From positions 186,001 through 250,000 of the forward strand of contig NZ_QPJM01000001.1 of the NCBI RefSeq assembly GCF_003337575.1: a stretch of DNA of 64,000 bases. The letters run 5' to 3'. Positions 47,334-57,731 of the stretch are shown here, piece after piece. A model generated the notes under the pieces. That model was not told the origin of the DNA and made no database searches. It saw nothing but the letters and a program-made list of their open reading frames with translations. Both the position numbers and the translations under genes were made by a program. The stretch's first letter is position 1; the number at the start of each line of letters is the position of its first letter. This stretch comes from Phyllobacterium bourgognense (GTDB lineage Bacteria > Pseudomonadota > Alphaproteobacteria > Rhizobiales > Rhizobiaceae).

Positions 47334-49213
47334 TCGGCGCGCGCCTTCAGGGCCTGTTCCTTGGCAGTATCGATCCACCAGGAGAAAGGGTCGATTCCGG
47401 TATATTCGGGTTGCTTCTCCGGCATGCCGAACTTGTTCCAGTAGGCGATTTTTATCCGGTCATCGTACCACTGCGGAACCACGTAATAATTCCAGAGCAG
47501 CACCCGGTCGAGCGCGTGCGTGGCTGCGACAAGCTCATCGCGATCCTTTGCGAAAATCACGCGGTCGACCAGCTTGTCGACAGCCGGGTTCTTGATGCCC
47601 ATGTAGTTCCGGCTTCCCGGCGTGTCCGCCGCAGCCGAACTCCAGAAGTCGCGCTGCTCATTGCCTGGCGAAAGGCTCTGCGCCATTCCAGCGATCGCCA
47701 TAATGTCGAAATCAAAATCATTGATCCTGGCGACATATTGCGCGCTGTCGACCACGCGAATCTGGGCGTCGATCCCAAGCTTGCGCAGGTTTGCTATGAA
47801 CGGCCCAACGACGCGCTCGTCCGAGGGATCATCCGCGAGAAATTCGATGGTCAAAGGTTGTCCGGACTTGGTGTTGACGAGCTTTCCATTTTTTTGGTCG
47901 TACCCGGCGTCACGGAGCAACTGAACCGCATGACGTAGATTGTCCCGCTGCGATTGCGGAGTGTCGTAGACCGGGAGCTTGAATTCCTTGGTGAAGACTT
48001 CGTCAGGCACTTCGCCCTTCACAGTCTCCAGGATTTCAAGCTCCTTACCGCTCGGTAAACCGCTTGAGGCCAGCTCCGAACCCGCAAAATAGCTGTTGAT
48101 GCGTTTGTACTGACCAAAGAACAGGTTCTTGCTCATACTTTCAAAGTCATAGATCCAATTTAGAGCTTCGCGTACTTTCGGATCTTTAAACTTGTCGCGC
48201 CTTGCGTTGATGAGAAAGCCCTGCATGCGGCCGGAAGACCGCAGCGGGAACATCGCCTTGACGACATCGCCCCGTTTGAATGCAGGAAAATCATAGCCAC
48301 GCATCCATCGGCCAATGCTTGGTTCACCTCGATAGTCTTCGAAGCCGCCTTTCTTGAAAGCTTCCCATTGAGCATTCTGATCAAGGAAATACTCATAGCG
48401 AACACGGTCGAAATTGTTGCGGCCGATCTCTACGGGAAGGTCTCTGCCCCAATAATCTGCAACCCTGCTCCAGACAATCGTTTTGCCGGGCACGACGCTC
48501 TCGATCTTGTAGGCCGACGATCCAAGCGGGATTTCCATCGTAGGCTTGGTAATATCGCGCTTTTTGCCGGAAGCGTCGGTTCCCTCCCACCAGTGTTTTG
48601 GCAATATGGGAAAATCGCCCATAATGCTTGGCAACTCGCGATTGCCGCTACTGGCGAATGTGAATGTAACCTCGCGGTCACCGGTTTTTTCGGCCTTGGT
48701 CACATCATGATAATATTTGTTGTAGAGCGGACTTTGCTTCTTCAGGACGTCAAACGACCAAATTACGTCATCGACTGTGATAGGCTCGCCATCATGCCAT
48801 TTCGCCGCGGGATTCAGCCGAAACTTTACCCATGAATAATCATCAGGATAGGCAACCGCCTCCGCGATAAGGGCATAGTTGGTCGCAGGTTGATCCAGCG
48901 CCTGACTGAGAAGCGTGTCGTAAAGGAGCCCGCCGCCGATTGGATTGCTCGATGGGGGCAAACCCGCCGCCGCATTGCCCTGGACGACAAACGGGTTGAG
49001 ACTGTCGAAGGATCCGTTGGCAGTCTGATTAAGTGTCCCGCCCTTGGGCGCATCCGGATTCACATAGTCGTAGTGCTTAAATTCCCCATTGTATTTCGGC
49101 TCCCCCAAAACACTCGTCCCCGTCCTCCATTCTGCAGCCTGAGCTATCTGGACGGTGCTGACAGTAGCGATGGCAAGGAGAGCGAGGCTGGCAACGAAAG
49201 GGCGAAATCGCAA
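47330..49213 (-). CDS. Extracellular peptide-binding protein, Sec-exported (YejA-like)
   Basis: 627 residues, SBP family 5, first gene of the operon. A Sec signal peptide covers residues 1-27 (MRFRPFVASLALLAIATVS then AQA). Mature N-terminus GTSVLGEPKYNGEFKHYDYVNPDAPKGG matches YejA. The operon order is SBP-SBP-yejB-yejE-yejF-ghrA, all same strand with overlaps of 1 to 4 bases except one 30-base gap. Known substrates of the family are short peptides. Confidence 0.9.
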   Translation of the reverse strand: MRFRPFVASLALLAIATVSTVQIAQAAEWRTGTSVLGEPKYNGEFKHYDYVNPDAPKGGTLNQTANGSFDSLNPFVVQGNAAAGLPPSSNPIGGGLLYDTLLSQALDQPATNYALIAEAVAYPDDYSWVKFRLNPAAKWHDGEPITVDDVIWSFDVLKKQSPLYNKYYHDVTKAEKTGDREVTFTFASSGNRELPSIMGDFPILPKHWWEGTDASGKKRDITKPTMEIPLGSSAYKIESVVPGKTIVWSRVADYWGRDLPVEIGRNNFDRVRYEYFLDQNAQWEAFKKGGFEDYRGEPSIGRWMRGYDFPAFKRGDVVKAMFPLRSSGRMQGFLINARRDKFKDPKVREALNWIYDFESMSKNLFFGQYKRINSYFAGSELASSGLPSGKELEILETVKGEVPDEVFTKEFKLPVYDTPQSQRDNLRHAVQLLRDAGYDQKNGKLVNTKSGQPLTIEFLADDPSDERVVGPFIANLRKLGIDAQIRVVDSAQYVARINDFDFDIMAIAGMAQSLSPGNEQRDFWSSAAADTPGSRNYMGIKNPAVDKLVDRVIFAKDRDELVAATHALDRVLLWNYYVVPQWYDDRIKIAYWNKFGMPEKQPEYTGIDPFSWWIDTAKEQALKARAE

Positions 49214-49304
49214 ATCAAATCTCCACAGGTTCTCTTTGCCGGTAGTCTAAGAGAAAATGCGGCAGAGAACAGGCCTTCACCGAAAAAACACTCGCCAAGA
49301 ACGC

Positions 49305-49331
49305 AAAAGCCGGGCGCTGGGCCCGGCTTTT
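49305..49331 (-). terminator. Intrinsic terminator after CycM-like gene
   Basis: Eleven-base stem AAAAGCCGGGC/GCCCGGCTTTT with a five-base loop; minus strand ends CTTTTGCG. It lies 20 bases after the cytochrome stop and just before the start region of the transporter operon. Confidence 0.88.
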
Positions 49332-49350
49332 CGCAAAATGTCCAGTAAAA

Positions 49351-50064
49351 TCAGTTGGCAGGCGCTGGAGCAGCTGGAGCTGGAGCAGCAGGTGCTGCCC
49401 CATCGGCTGGCTTTTCACCTGCGGGCGCAGCGGGAGCAGCACCTTCAGCCGGCTTGGCTGCTGCATCAGCGGGTTTTGCCGCATCGCCTGCAGGTGCAGC
49501 CGCTGCATCGGCAGTTGGCAGCGGCTTTGGACTATCGGACAGCGTGCGCAGATAAGCGATCAGATCGGCGCGCTCATTGTCCTTCTTGTCGCCGGCGAAG
49601 CCCATGGCCGTGCCTTTGATATAGGCCTTCGGCGAAGTCAGGAAGTGGTTCAGATGATCATAGGTCCACTTCTCCTGGCCGCCCTTGGAGAAATCCTTCA
49701 TCGGACCGGAATAGCCAAAGCCCGGATGGGTCGCGATCGGACGATCGACAATATCCCAGAGATTGGGGCCAACCTTGTTCGGGCCATCCTTCTCGCCGGT
49801 GTGGCAAGCCTGGCAGCGCTTGAAAACCGCTTCGCCGCGTGTCGCATCGGCAGAAGCGAGAAGCGTTGCGATCGGCACAGCAGCTGCAGGGGCGGCTTCA
49901 CCGCCTGCGCCGCCAGCTTCCGGCTCGGCTGCCTGAATGATATAACCGGGCTTTTCAGGTGCGTGAGAATCGAAAAAAGCATCGGACAGGATGCCTGCCG
50001 ACATGACAACGAAAACGGTTGCCAGAAACGCCATGGCATATTTGTTGAATGCGCTCGATTCCAT
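49351..50064 (-). CDS. Membrane-anchored class I cytochrome c (CycM-like)
   Basis: 237 residues. An uncleaved N-terminal anchor (residues about 9-31, [18 protein letters not shown]), an Ala/Gly-rich linker, and a class I cytochrome c domain with CQACH near residue 84 and a Met ligand candidate in [10 protein letters not shown]. The C-terminal 60 residues are a low-complexity Ala/Pro tail made of imperfect repeats such as [14 protein letters not shown]. CycM-type proteins carry electrons to aa3 oxidase in rhizobia. The tail length is unusual. Confidence 0.9.
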   Translation of the reverse strand: MESSAFNKYAMAFLATVFVVMSAGILSDAFFDSHAPEKPGYIIQAAEPEAGGAGGEAAPAAAVPIATLLASADATRGEAVFKRCQACHTGEKDGPNKVGPNLWDIVDRPIATHPGFGYSGPMKDFSKGGQEKWTYDHLNHFLTSPKAYIKGTAMGFAGDKKDNERADLIAYLRTLSDSPKPLPTADAAAAPAGDAAKPADAAAKPAEGAAPAAPAGEKPADGAAPAAPAPAAPAPAN

Positions 50065-50320
50065 CGTCGATCATTGCTCCACTTGTGTCCTGTTCAAGTA
50101 CACTGAATACAAAGTCGATAGCGGCCCTTGCTGTGCAGTGCCGGAGCTTTGTGTTCAGCACACTTGCTTAGGTTCTCAATATCTGGTCAATGCAGATCGC
50201 TGCATTTTTCGACAAGAGTCCCCTCGTGATCGCGCGGAAACTAGGTCTTTTACTCAAGACTTGCAACACATATAAGGGCGGTTCTGCCTGAGACTTTTTG
50301 ACACCGTAGGCGTGTTTGCA

Positions 50321-51055
50321 ATGATGAAAATACTGACACTTATCCCGGCGAGAATGGCTTCGACCCGGCTGCCGGACAAGCCACTGGCGGATATCGCGGG
50401 CAAGCCAATGATCGTGCACGTGGCGGAACGGGCGAGGGCTGCGGGACTCGGCCGCACCGTGGTCGCAACGGATAATCTCGACGTCAAAGCGGCGGTCGAA
50501 GCGCACGGGCTCGAGGCGGTGATGACGCGCAATGATCACGAATCCGGTTCCGACCGCATTTATGAAGCATTGCTGGCCCTCGATCCCGACGGGAATGTCG
50601 ACGCGGTGGTCAATGTTCAGGGTGACCTGCCGACCATCGAGACGGAGATTATAAAGCGCGCACTGTTGCCGCTGCAGAACGGTCCCGCCGACATAGGCAC
50701 GCTTGGCGTCGAAATCCGGCGCGAGGACGAGAAGACTAATCCGAACGTGGTGAAGATCATTGGCTCGCCCACGGGCAAGGCCCAAATGCGTGCGCTGTAT
50801 TTTACCCGCGCCACTGCACCTTGGGGCGAGGGCCCACTGTACCATCATATCGGGCTTTACGCCTATCGCCGCGCTGCTCTCGAACGTTTCGTCGGCCTCG
50901 GCCCATCGCCGCTGGAGCGCCGCGAGCGGCTTGAACAGTTGCGCGCGCTGGAGGCCGGCATGCGCATCGATGTGGAAATCGTCGATTCGGTGCCGTTGGG
51001 CGTCGATACGCCCGAAGACCTCGAACGCGCACGAGACATTCTCACCTCTATATAA
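50321..51055 (+). CDS. kdsB: 3-deoxy-manno-octulosonate cytidylyltransferase
   Basis: 244 residues; activates Kdo as CMP-Kdo for lipopolysaccharide core synthesis. The nucleotide-binding start [29 protein letters not shown], the ESGSDRI block and the VNVQGDLP metal site are intact. Start is the ATG at 50321 or 50324; neither has a strong ribosome site. It is followed after 11 bases by pheA on the same strand, a pairing common in Rhizobiales. Confidence 0.94.
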   Translation: MMKILTLIPARMASTRLPDKPLADIAGKPMIVHVAERARAAGLGRTVVATDNLDVKAAVEAHGLEAVMTRNDHESGSDRIYEALLALDPDGNVDAVVNVQGDLPTIETEIIKRALLPLQNGPADIGTLGVEIRREDEKTNPNVVKIIGSPTGKAQMRALYFTRATAPWGEGPLYHHIGLYAYRRAALERFVGLGPSPLERRERLEQLRALEAGMRIDVEIVDSVPLGVDTPEDLERARDILTSI

Positions 51056-51066
51056 GGCAATCCATC

Positions 51067-51930
51067 ATGGCAAAGACCAACCGCATCTCTTTCCAGGGTG
51101 AACCTGGCGCGAACTCCGACACGGCGTGCCGCGACATGTTCCCGGATATGGAACCGATGCCGTGCCCGACATTCGAGGATGCATTCAACGCCGTGGAAAG
51201 CGGTGCGGCAGATCTCGCAATGATCCCTATCGAGAATACGATCGCCGGTCGCGTCGCAGACATCCATCATCTCCTACCGGAATCTCGCCTGCACATTGTC
51301 GGCGAATACTTCCTGCCGATCCATTTTCAGCTGATGGTGTTACCGGGAACGAAACGTAACGAGATCACCTCGGTCCACAGCCATATTCATGCACTCGGCC
51401 AATGCCGAAAGTATATTCGTCAGAACGGCTGGAAGCCGGTGATTGCCGGTGATACGGCGGGAGCGGCGCGCCTCGTTGCGGAGGTCAAGGACAAGACGAT
51501 GGCTGCACTGGCGCCGCGGCTTGCATCCAGTTTATACGGCCTCGATATCCTTGAAGAGGACGTGGAGGACACAGAAAACAATGTGACGCGCTTCGTGGTT
51601 TTGACCAAGACCAAGAGGTGGGCGCCGCGTAGGTCCGACGAACTCATGATGACGACCTTCGTCTTTCGTGTTCGAAATGTTCCTGCTGCGCTTTACAAGG
51701 CGATGGGCGGCTTTGCCACCAACATGGTCAACATGACGAAGCTCGAGAGCTATCAGATCGACGGCAAGTTCACCGCAACCCAGTTTTATGCCGACATCGA
51801 GGGCCATCCAGACGACAAGAATGTTGCGCATGCGCTGGACGAGCTGGAATTCTTCTCCAAGGAAGTGCGGATCCTCGGTGTTTACCCGGCCGATACGACG
51901 TTTCGCAGCGCGCAGGGTGAGGAAGAGTAA
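51067..51930 (+). CDS. pheA: Prephenate dehydratase
   Basis: 287 residues without a chorismate mutase domain. The catalytic domain has ISFQGEPGANSDTACRDMF and the TRF motif (NNVTRFVVL); a C-terminal ACT domain for phenylalanine feedback is present, with LESYQIDGKFTATQFYADIEG replacing the usual ESRP motif, as in other alphaproteobacteria. It converts prephenate to phenylpyruvate. Convergent with nudC, four bases apart. Confidence 0.94.
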   Translation: MAKTNRISFQGEPGANSDTACRDMFPDMEPMPCPTFEDAFNAVESGAADLAMIPIENTIAGRVADIHHLLPESRLHIVGEYFLPIHFQLMVLPGTKRNEITSVHSHIHALGQCRKYIRQNGWKPVIAGDTAGAARLVAEVKDKTMAALAPRLASSLYGLDILEEDVEDTENNVTRFVVLTKTKRWAPRRSDELMMTTFVFRVRNVPAALYKAMGGFATNMVNMTKLESYQIDGKFTATQFYADIEGHPDDKNVAHALDELEFFSKEVRILGVYPADTTFRSAQGEEE

Positions 51931-51933
51931 AAT

Positions 51934-52875
51934 CTAAACCCCGCTTTGAACCCAACTGCGAATGAGGTGCGCAGCGATGGCGCCCGGTGGCGGGGTCATC
52001 AGCCCATCAGGGTGGCTGCGATCAAGCATCGCGACAACTTCCTCTCGAGAGAACCAGCGGCCGTCCTCAAGTTCGGCCCTGTCCAGCGTGAACTCGTCGG
52101 AGAGTGCCTCCGCATGGCAGCCGATCATTAGTGAATAGGGAAAGGGCCAGGGTTGGCTGGCGTGATAGAGCACGCGCCCGACCAGCAGGTTCGTTTCCTC
52201 GAAAGTCTCGCGGCGCACCGCGTTTTCGATCGTCTCGCCTGGTTCGATGAATCCCGCAAGGCAGGAATACATACCCGGGCCGAAATGCGCGCCGCGTGCC
52301 AGAAGACACTTGTCTCCGTGTACTACCATCATAATCGCAACCGGATCGGTGCGGGGGAAATGCTGTGCGTCGCAATTGGGGCAGGTGCGCCGGTAGCCTC
52401 CATCGCGCATCGCGGTTTCGGTGCCGCACCGTCCGCAGAACTTGTGATTCTCGTGCCAAGTTAGCAATGATACAGCCTGCGCCATAGCGCCAAGCTGGTC
52501 TGGCGGAATAATGCCTTGCGTATAGACGGAACGATAGTCGAAAGCCTTGATCGTTTCCGGCAAGGCTGCAAAATCGAAACCGCTGGCGGAGGCAAGGATC
52601 GGAATATCGTCCTGCATACCAAGATAGATCATCTTGTCAGAGGCAGGTAACAGTTCTGTTGCGTCCTGCAAGCTGAATAGCGCACTGCCCACGTCGCCGC
52701 CCATAACCAGCACCTGGCCGTGGCCAGTTAGCAGGATGCGTGCGTTGGCGCTGGCGAGTGCAGCGGCGACCACATCGTCATTGCGCTTTTCCGAATGACG
52801 ATTGATCCTGTTTCCGGCAAAGCCGACGAAATGGCTTGGCTCCATGTCCGGAGCATCGAAGAGGCGAAAAGGCAT
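51934..52875 (-). CDS. nudC: NAD+ diphosphatase / RNA decapping hydrolase
   Basis: 313 residues. Zinc ribbon CGRCGTE...CPNC in the middle, then the Nudix box GFIEPGETIENAVRRETFEE with the REtFEE Glu residues, and the NudC-specific SQPWPFPYS motif. It splits NAD(H) and NAD-capped RNA. GGAG precedes the ATG. The HIT gene lies 50 bases upstream on the same strand, probably co-transcribed. Confidence 0.95.
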   Translation of the reverse strand: MPFRLFDAPDMEPSHFVGFAGNRINRHSEKRNDDVVAAALASANARILLTGHGQVLVMGGDVGSALFSLQDATELLPASDKMIYLGMQDDIPILASASGFDFAALPETIKAFDYRSVYTQGIIPPDQLGAMAQAVSLLTWHENHKFCGRCGTETAMRDGGYRRTCPNCDAQHFPRTDPVAIMMVVHGDKCLLARGAHFGPGMYSCLAGFIEPGETIENAVRRETFEETNLLVGRVLYHASQPWPFPYSLMIGCHAEALSDEFTLDRAELEDGRWFSREEVVAMLDRSHPDGLMTPPPGAIAAHLIRSWVQSGV

Positions 52876-52925
52876 GGATGAAACTCCGCGAGGCCTCCAG
52901 CGTGGGAAGGCAGGTACTTGAGCAA

Positions 52926-53327
52926 TTAGATAGCCTTCAGTATTGCGTTCGCAAAGGCCTTTGCTTCTTTTTCCTCATAAGGCTCGCGCTTCCCAAAGCC
53001 CCAGACTGGTCCGGGCCAAGCAGGATCGCCGCTGTTGCGCGCAATGACATGCAGATGCAGCTGCCGGACAATATTTCCGATGGCGGCTGTGTTGATTTTT
53101 TCGCAATTGACCACGGTTTTCAGCGCCTGTGCGGCGATTCCTGCCTCGAAGGTGAGCATCGTCTGATCGAGCGGGGTCATTTCATGGATCTCGCAGATAT
53201 TCGGGCGCTGTGGAACCAGGATCAGCCATGGCCAGCGGCGGTCATTCATCAGGCGCAGGTCGCAGAGACCCAGTCTCGCAATGGAAAAAGTGTCTGCTGC
53301 AAGCTTGCTATCGAGTTCGAACATCAT
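52926..53327 (-). CDS. HIT domain protein
   Basis: About 133 residues. The start at 53327 (MM) or 53324 is chosen because the domain begins FELDSKLAADTF; the longer frame to 53423 would run into the SRP RNA gene. The HIT motif reads QLHLHVIAR, so the first His of HxHxH is Gln, as is frequent in this group, and the second and third His, including the nucleophile, are kept. Likely a nucleotide hydrolase or transferase. Confidence 0.87.
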   Translation of the reverse strand: MMFELDSKLAADTFSIARLGLCDLRLMNDRRWPWLILVPQRPNICEIHEMTPLDQTMLTFEAGIAAQALKTVVNCEKINTAAIGNIVRQLHLHVIARNSGDPAWPGPVWGFGKREPYEEKEAKAFANAILKAI

Positions 53328-53398
53328 GATTTGTGACAAATAGCAGTTTTTTCGGCTGTACGCTTGCTTTTTGCGAGCGAATTGCCGATATGAGCCTC

Positions 53399-53494
53399 GG
53401 GAGGTTGGTGGTGGACGAGCCACTCGCCAACCGGGTCAGGTCCGGAAGGAAGCAGCCCCAACGAGCCAGGCACGGGTCGCCGTGCCAGCCTCCC
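53399..53494 (+). ncRNA. ffs: Signal recognition particle RNA (4.5S-type)
   Basis: The conserved SRP apical loop GTCAGGTCCGGAAGGAAGC lies at about 53434-53452, and the outer ends GGGAGG and CCTCCC pair to close the hairpin. Length about 96 bases is normal. The gene sits just before dnaX, as in most alphaproteobacteria, and is followed by a T-rich stretch. The RNA binds Ffh to target membrane proteins. Confidence 0.93.
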
Positions 53495-53604
53495 ACCCTT
53501 TCTTCTTTGTCACCTTGCCTGTGTCAAAGCCGTTATCGGCATTGACGCTGTGGTGTATGGCGGTCCAAACTTGCGCGACGCGAGTAGACCAAAGCAGGAG
53601 CGGA

Positions 53605-55410
53605 ATGAACACCATGGCAGACAGCGCCTATCGCGTGCTCGCCCGCAAATATCGCCCGCAGAATTTTGACGATCTGATCGGCCAGGAGCCGATGGTCCGT
53701 ACATTGACCAATGCGTTCGAGACCGGCCGCATTGCGCAGGCATGGATGCTGACGGGCGTCCGCGGAGTCGGCAAGACGACGACTGCACGTATTCTCGCGC
53801 GCGCTCTCAACTATAAGACAGCTGACATCGACAAGCCGACGATCGATCTTTCGGTGCCGGGCGAACATTGCCAGGCGATCATGGAAGGTCGCCATGTCGA
53901 CGTGATCGAGATGGATGCCGCTTCGCACACGGGTATCGACGATATCCGCGAGATCATCGAGCAGGTGCGCTATCGTCCCGTTTCTGCGCGGTACAAGGTC
54001 TACATCATCGACGAAGTGCATATGCTCTCCAATCAGGCCTTCAACGGCCTGTTGAAGACTCTCGAAGAACCACCGCCCCATGTAAAATTCATCTTTGCCA
54101 CCACGGAAATCCGCAAGGTTCCGATTACTGTTTTGTCGCGTTGCCAGCGCTTTGACCTTCGCCGTATCGAGACAAGTCTCCTGATCGGGCATCTGAAGAA
54201 GATAGCCGGCCTCGAAATAATTACGGCCGACGATGCATCGCTCAGCATGATTGCCCGGGCGGGCGAAGGTTCGGTCCGCGATTCGCTCTCAATCTTCGAT
54301 CAGGCCATTGCCCACGGCGCGGGCACCGTTGATGCCGAGGCCGTCCGTTCAATGCTCGGTCTTGCCGATCGGGCTCGCATCATCGACTTGTTTGAGATGC
54401 TGATGCGCGGCGACGTTGCATCTGCCTTGCGCGAATTTCGGGCGCAGTATGATGTGGGTGCAGACCCGAGCGTTGTGCTGACCGATCTTGCTGATTTCAA
54501 TCATCTGGTGACGCGTATCCGCTTCACGCCCGACGTGGTCGATGACATTTCCCTATCGGAAGATGAGCGGACACGAGGCAAGGATTTTTCAGAGAAGCTT
54601 TCCATCCGGGTGCTGTCGCGCACCTGGCAGATGCTGCTCAAAGGCATAACCGAAGTCGACGATTCCAGTCGGCCCGTGCAGGCGGCGGAAATGCTGCTGA
54701 TCCGGCTTGCCCATGCTGCCGACCTGCCGACGCTGGACGAGGCGTTGAAATCGCTGGACGAGGGTGGACCGCTTACCGCTCAGGCTCCGCGCAGTGATGG
54801 CCCGCGTCCCGGAAATGGCGGTGGAGCCGTGGCACGTTCTACCGACGCGATCGCTTTGGCGCGCGGTGCGATCAGCTCCAATGGTGGTGCGACCATGCGT
54901 CTGGTCGAACCTGCTGAGAGGTCCGAGCCTATCCCTCCGCCGGTAATTGAAGAGCAGGCTCCGACGGTGCCAGTCAACAGCATCGAGGATATAATCGCGC
55001 TGGCGGAAAAGCAGCGTGACATGCAGTTCAAGATCATGGTCAAGAATTGCGTGCGGCTTGTCAGCATCAGGCCCGGGCGGCTTGAAATCAATTTGACGGA
55101 AAATGCACCGAAGACGCTTTTGACGGATATGTCGCAGAGGTTGAGCGACTGGACCGGCATTCGCTGGATGGTTTCGCTGTCGCGCGAGCAGGGCACTGCG
55201 ACGATCAACGAGACCGAAACTGCGAAACGCGATTCACTTTTGAGCGATGCAAGGTCAGATCCGGATGTTGCGGCTATCCTGTCGAGATTTCCGGGAGCGA
55301 AGATCATAAATGTGCGCATCGCCGCGCCAGCCGGACAAGCGGACAACGAAATCATCGAGGGTGCGGCTACCAGTGGTGATACACTGGCACCCATCGAAGA
55401 AGACGATTGA
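53605..55410 (+). CDS. dnaX: DNA polymerase III gamma/tau subunit
   Basis: 601 residues from the ATG at 53605, four bases after AGGAG; the frame back to 53371 only reads through ffs. The AAA+ clamp-loader domain begins [21 protein letters not shown], has Walker [10 protein letters not shown] and the [22 protein letters not shown] block. The zinc-binding Cys module of E. coli DnaX is almost absent: only one Cys ([10 protein letters not shown]) remains. A tau-type C-terminal half follows. ybaB is 16 bases downstream. Confidence 0.95.
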   Translation: MNTMADSAYRVLARKYRPQNFDDLIGQEPMVRTLTNAFETGRIAQAWMLTGVRGVGKTTTARILARALNYKTADIDKPTIDLSVPGEHCQAIMEGRHVDVIEMDAASHTGIDDIREIIEQVRYRPVSARYKVYIIDEVHMLSNQAFNGLLKTLEEPPPHVKFIFATTEIRKVPITVLSRCQRFDLRRIETSLLIGHLKKIAGLEIITADDASLSMIARAGEGSVRDSLSIFDQAIAHGAGTVDAEAVRSMLGLADRARIIDLFEMLMRGDVASALREFRAQYDVGADPSVVLTDLADFNHLVTRIRFTPDVVDDISLSEDERTRGKDFSEKLSIRVLSRTWQMLLKGITEVDDSSRPVQAAEMLLIRLAHAADLPTLDEALKSLDEGGPLTAQAPRSDGPRPGNGGGAVARSTDAIALARGAISSNGGATMRLVEPAERSEPIPPPVIEEQAPTVPVNSIEDIIALAEKQRDMQFKIMVKNCVRLVSIRPGRLEINLTENAPKTLLTDMSQRLSDWTGIRWMVSLSREQGTATINETETAKRDSLLSDARSDPDVAAILSRFPGAKIINVRIAAPAGQADNEIIEGAATSGDTLAPIEEDD

Positions 55411-55426
55411 ACAACAGGAGTTTTCC

Positions 55427-55750
55427 ATGCGTGACATTATGGGCATGATGAAACAGGCCAAAGAAATGCAGGCCAAGATGGCGGCCATGCAGGAAGAGAT
55501 TTCTGCTCTTGAAGCGGAAGGCCAAGCAGGGGGCGGCCTTGTAACTGTAAAGCTCTCCGGCAAAGGTGCGTTGACCGCCGTGACCATCGATCCGTCGCTG
55601 TTCAAGGAAGACGATATCGAGGTTATCGAAGACCTGATTATCGCGGCGCATAACGAGGCAAAGTCGAAAGTTGAGGCAATTATGGCGGAGAAGACTCAGG
55701 CGCTGACTGCTGGTCTGCCAATCCCGCCTGGATTCAAGCTGCCCTTTTAG
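55427..55750 (+). CDS. YbaB/EbfC nucleoid-associated protein
   Basis: 107 residues: a helical start [19 protein letters not shown], the strand [22 protein letters not shown] and the end PPGFKLPF, all typical. It binds DNA as a dimer. CAGGAG precedes the ATG at 55427, so the longer frame to 55310 is rejected. dnaX-ybaB-recR is a widely conserved order. Confidence 0.94.
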   Translation: MRDIMGMMKQAKEMQAKMAAMQEEISALEAEGQAGGGLVTVKLSGKGALTAVTIDPSLFKEDDIEVIEDLIIAAHNEAKSKVEAIMAEKTQALTAGLPIPPGFKLPF

Positions 55751-55870
55751 TGGGCGGCAACCACAAGGTTGGTAGCAAAGCACGCAGGGTTGTGCTTTTC
55801 AGCAACGTGTTCGCTACAGTTGGTGTGCGTCCTGATTCCCTAAAGTGCTAAATTGCTCTACACCCACGCT

Positions 55871-56476
55871 ATGTCGAAACGAATCGCCGGTCCCGAAATT
55901 GAGCGTCTGATCCAGCTCCTGGCCAAAGTGCCGGGCCTCGGGCCACGTTCGGCGCGCCGGGCCGCACTGCATCTCATCAAGAAGAAAGAAGCACTGCTGA
56001 TACCGCTTGGCTCTGCCATGCAGGATGCCGCTGAAAAGGTCCGTATCTGCTCGACGTGCGGCAATGTCGATACATCTGATCCGTGCATGATCTGCACCGA
56101 TCCTCGCCGCGAACGCGCCACGCTGATCGTCGTCGAGGACGTCTCCGATCTCTGGGCACTGGAGCGTGCCGGTTCAATGAATGTGCCCTATCACGTGCTC
56201 GGCGGGCGTCTGTCGCCCCTGGATGGCATCGGGCCGGACGATCTCAATATCGCGTCGCTCGTCGGGCGGGTGGCGGAAGGTGAGATCAAGGAGGTAATCC
56301 TTGCGGTCAACGCTACCGTCGAGGGCCAAACAACAGCACATTATATTACGGACCAGCTTTCAGGGCTTGATATTCGCGTCACTCGGCTCGCCCATGGCGT
56401 CCCTGTTGGCGGCGAGCTCGACTATCTCGACGAAGGAACATTGACCGCCGCGCTGCGGGCTCGAACATCGCTGTAG
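55871..56476 (+). CDS. recR: Recombination protein RecR
   Basis: 201 residues. Helix-hairpin-helix ([19 protein letters not shown]), a zinc finger ([16 protein letters not shown]), a Toprim domain ([14 protein letters not shown]) and the Walker-like C-terminus [21 protein letters not shown] pattern. Works with RecF and RecO. Start ATG 55871 (MSKRIAG); an ATG at 55853 is less likely because family members begin here. Confidence 0.95.
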   Translation: MSKRIAGPEIERLIQLLAKVPGLGPRSARRAALHLIKKKEALLIPLGSAMQDAAEKVRICSTCGNVDTSDPCMICTDPRRERATLIVVEDVSDLWALERAGSMNVPYHVLGGRLSPLDGIGPDDLNIASLVGRVAEGEIKEVILAVNATVEGQTTAHYITDQLSGLDIRVTRLAHGVPVGGELDYLDEGTLTAALRARTSL

Positions 56477-56486
56477 GGAGAACGTT

Positions 56487-57731
56487 TTGATCACAGGCCT
56501 GGTGAGATTTGCCATCGTATTGATTGGAGTGCTTCTGAGTTCTTCAGCGTTTGCCGTATCGAAGGCCGAGGTCGAATCACAATTTGAAATCTGGTTGGCT
56601 AATGATCTCTGGCCAGAAGCCAAGTCAAAAGGCATTTCCAAGACAGTTTTCGATCAGGCGTTCTCGGGTGTCTCGCTCAATTTTGATCTGCCGGACCTGG
56701 TAATGCCCGGTGAAAAACCGCAGACACCGAAGAAGCAAACTCAATCCGAATTCGGTTCGCCCGGCAAATACTTCAATGACAAGACGATCAATGCGGTTAC
56801 GTCAGGCGGGACCGCGCGGGCCGGCCAATATTCGCGCATCTTGAAGGCAGTCGAGGCGAAATATGGCGTGCCGGGCGAGATTGTCCTAGCGATATGGGGC
56901 CGCGAAAGCGGCTATGGCAGCGTCAAAATTCCTAACAATGCCTTCACCGTGCTCGGTACCAAGGCATTCATGGCGACGCGCAAGGATATGTTCCGCGAAG
57001 AGCTTGTCGCCGCACTGGAGATCGTTCAAAGAGGATATATCGGCGCCGGTAGCATGAAAAGTTCTTGGGCGGGTGCCCTAGGCCAGCCTCAGTTCATGCC
57101 GAGTTCATATCTCGAACACGCCGTAGACTTCGATGGCGACGGCAAACGCGACATCTGGAATTCCGTACCGGACACGCTTGGTTCGATCGCGCACTACCTT
57201 GCGCAATATGGCTGGCAGAAGGGCCGTGACTGGGGTTACGAGGTCAATGTGCCGGCTAATGTCAGTTGTGCGCTGGAAGGTCCTGACCAAGGCAAGCCTT
57301 TTACGGCGTGGGAAAAGCTCGGCATTACCCGCGTCAACGGCAAGCCATTTCCTTCCAGCGAGACCAAACGTGAAGGCTTTCTGCTGTTGCCTGCGGGACG
57401 GCACGGCCCGGCTTTTATCGTGACGAAGAATTTTTATGTGATCAAGGAATACAACATGAGCGATCTCTATGCGCTGTTTATCAGCCATGTGGGGGATCGT
57501 ATCGCGCACGGCGCAACGGGCTTTTCTGCCAGTTGGGGTGATATCGGCGGACTTCATCGTTCGGACATCGCAGGACTTCAGCGGGTTTTGGAAAACAAGG
57601 GCTATGATGCGGGCGGCGCGGATGGGTTTCCTGGCTTCAAGACCCGTCGCTCAATTGGTGATTGGCAGGCAAAACAGGGCATGGCGCCTACCTGCTTTCC
57701 GGACAAGGATCTGATCACAACGATCAGGTGA
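56487..57731 (+). CDS. Lytic murein transglycosylase (MltB-like) with PG-binding domain
   Basis: 414 residues. TTG start at 56487 with GGGAG seven bases before it. Signal peptide to about residue 23 (FAIVLIGVLLSSSAFA). The SLT_2 catalytic domain has Glu140 in WGRESGYG, plus GALGQPQFMPSSY and DFDGDGKRDIW; a C-terminal peptidoglycan-binding_1 domain follows (DIAGLQRVLENKGYDAGGADGFPGFKT). It cuts glycan strands in the periplasm. Ten bases after recR, so perhaps partly co-transcribed. Confidence 0.92.
   Translation: MITGLVRFAIVLIGVLLSSSAFAVSKAEVESQFEIWLANDLWPEAKSKGISKTVFDQAFSGVSLNFDLPDLVMPGEKPQTPKKQTQSEFGSPGKYFNDKTINAVTSGGTARAGQYSRILKAVEAKYGVPGEIVLAIWGRESGYGSVKIPNNAFTVLGTKAFMATRKDMFREELVAALEIVQRGYIGAGSMKSSWAGALGQPQFMPSSYLEHAVDFDGDGKRDIWNSVPDTLGSIAHYLAQYGWQKGRDWGYEVNVPANVSCALEGPDQGKPFTAWEKLGITRVNGKPFPSSETKREGFLLLPAGRHGPAFIVTKNFYVIKEYNMSDLYALFISHVGDRIAHGATGFSASWGDIGGLHRSDIAGLQRVLENKGYDAGGADGFPGFKTRRSIGDWQAKQGMAPTCFPDKDLITTIR

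Noticed and set aside
49215-49508. 97-codon frame rich in Gln/Leu at the CycM tail
   Set aside because: It is an out-of-frame reading of the Ala/Pro repeat on the same strand.
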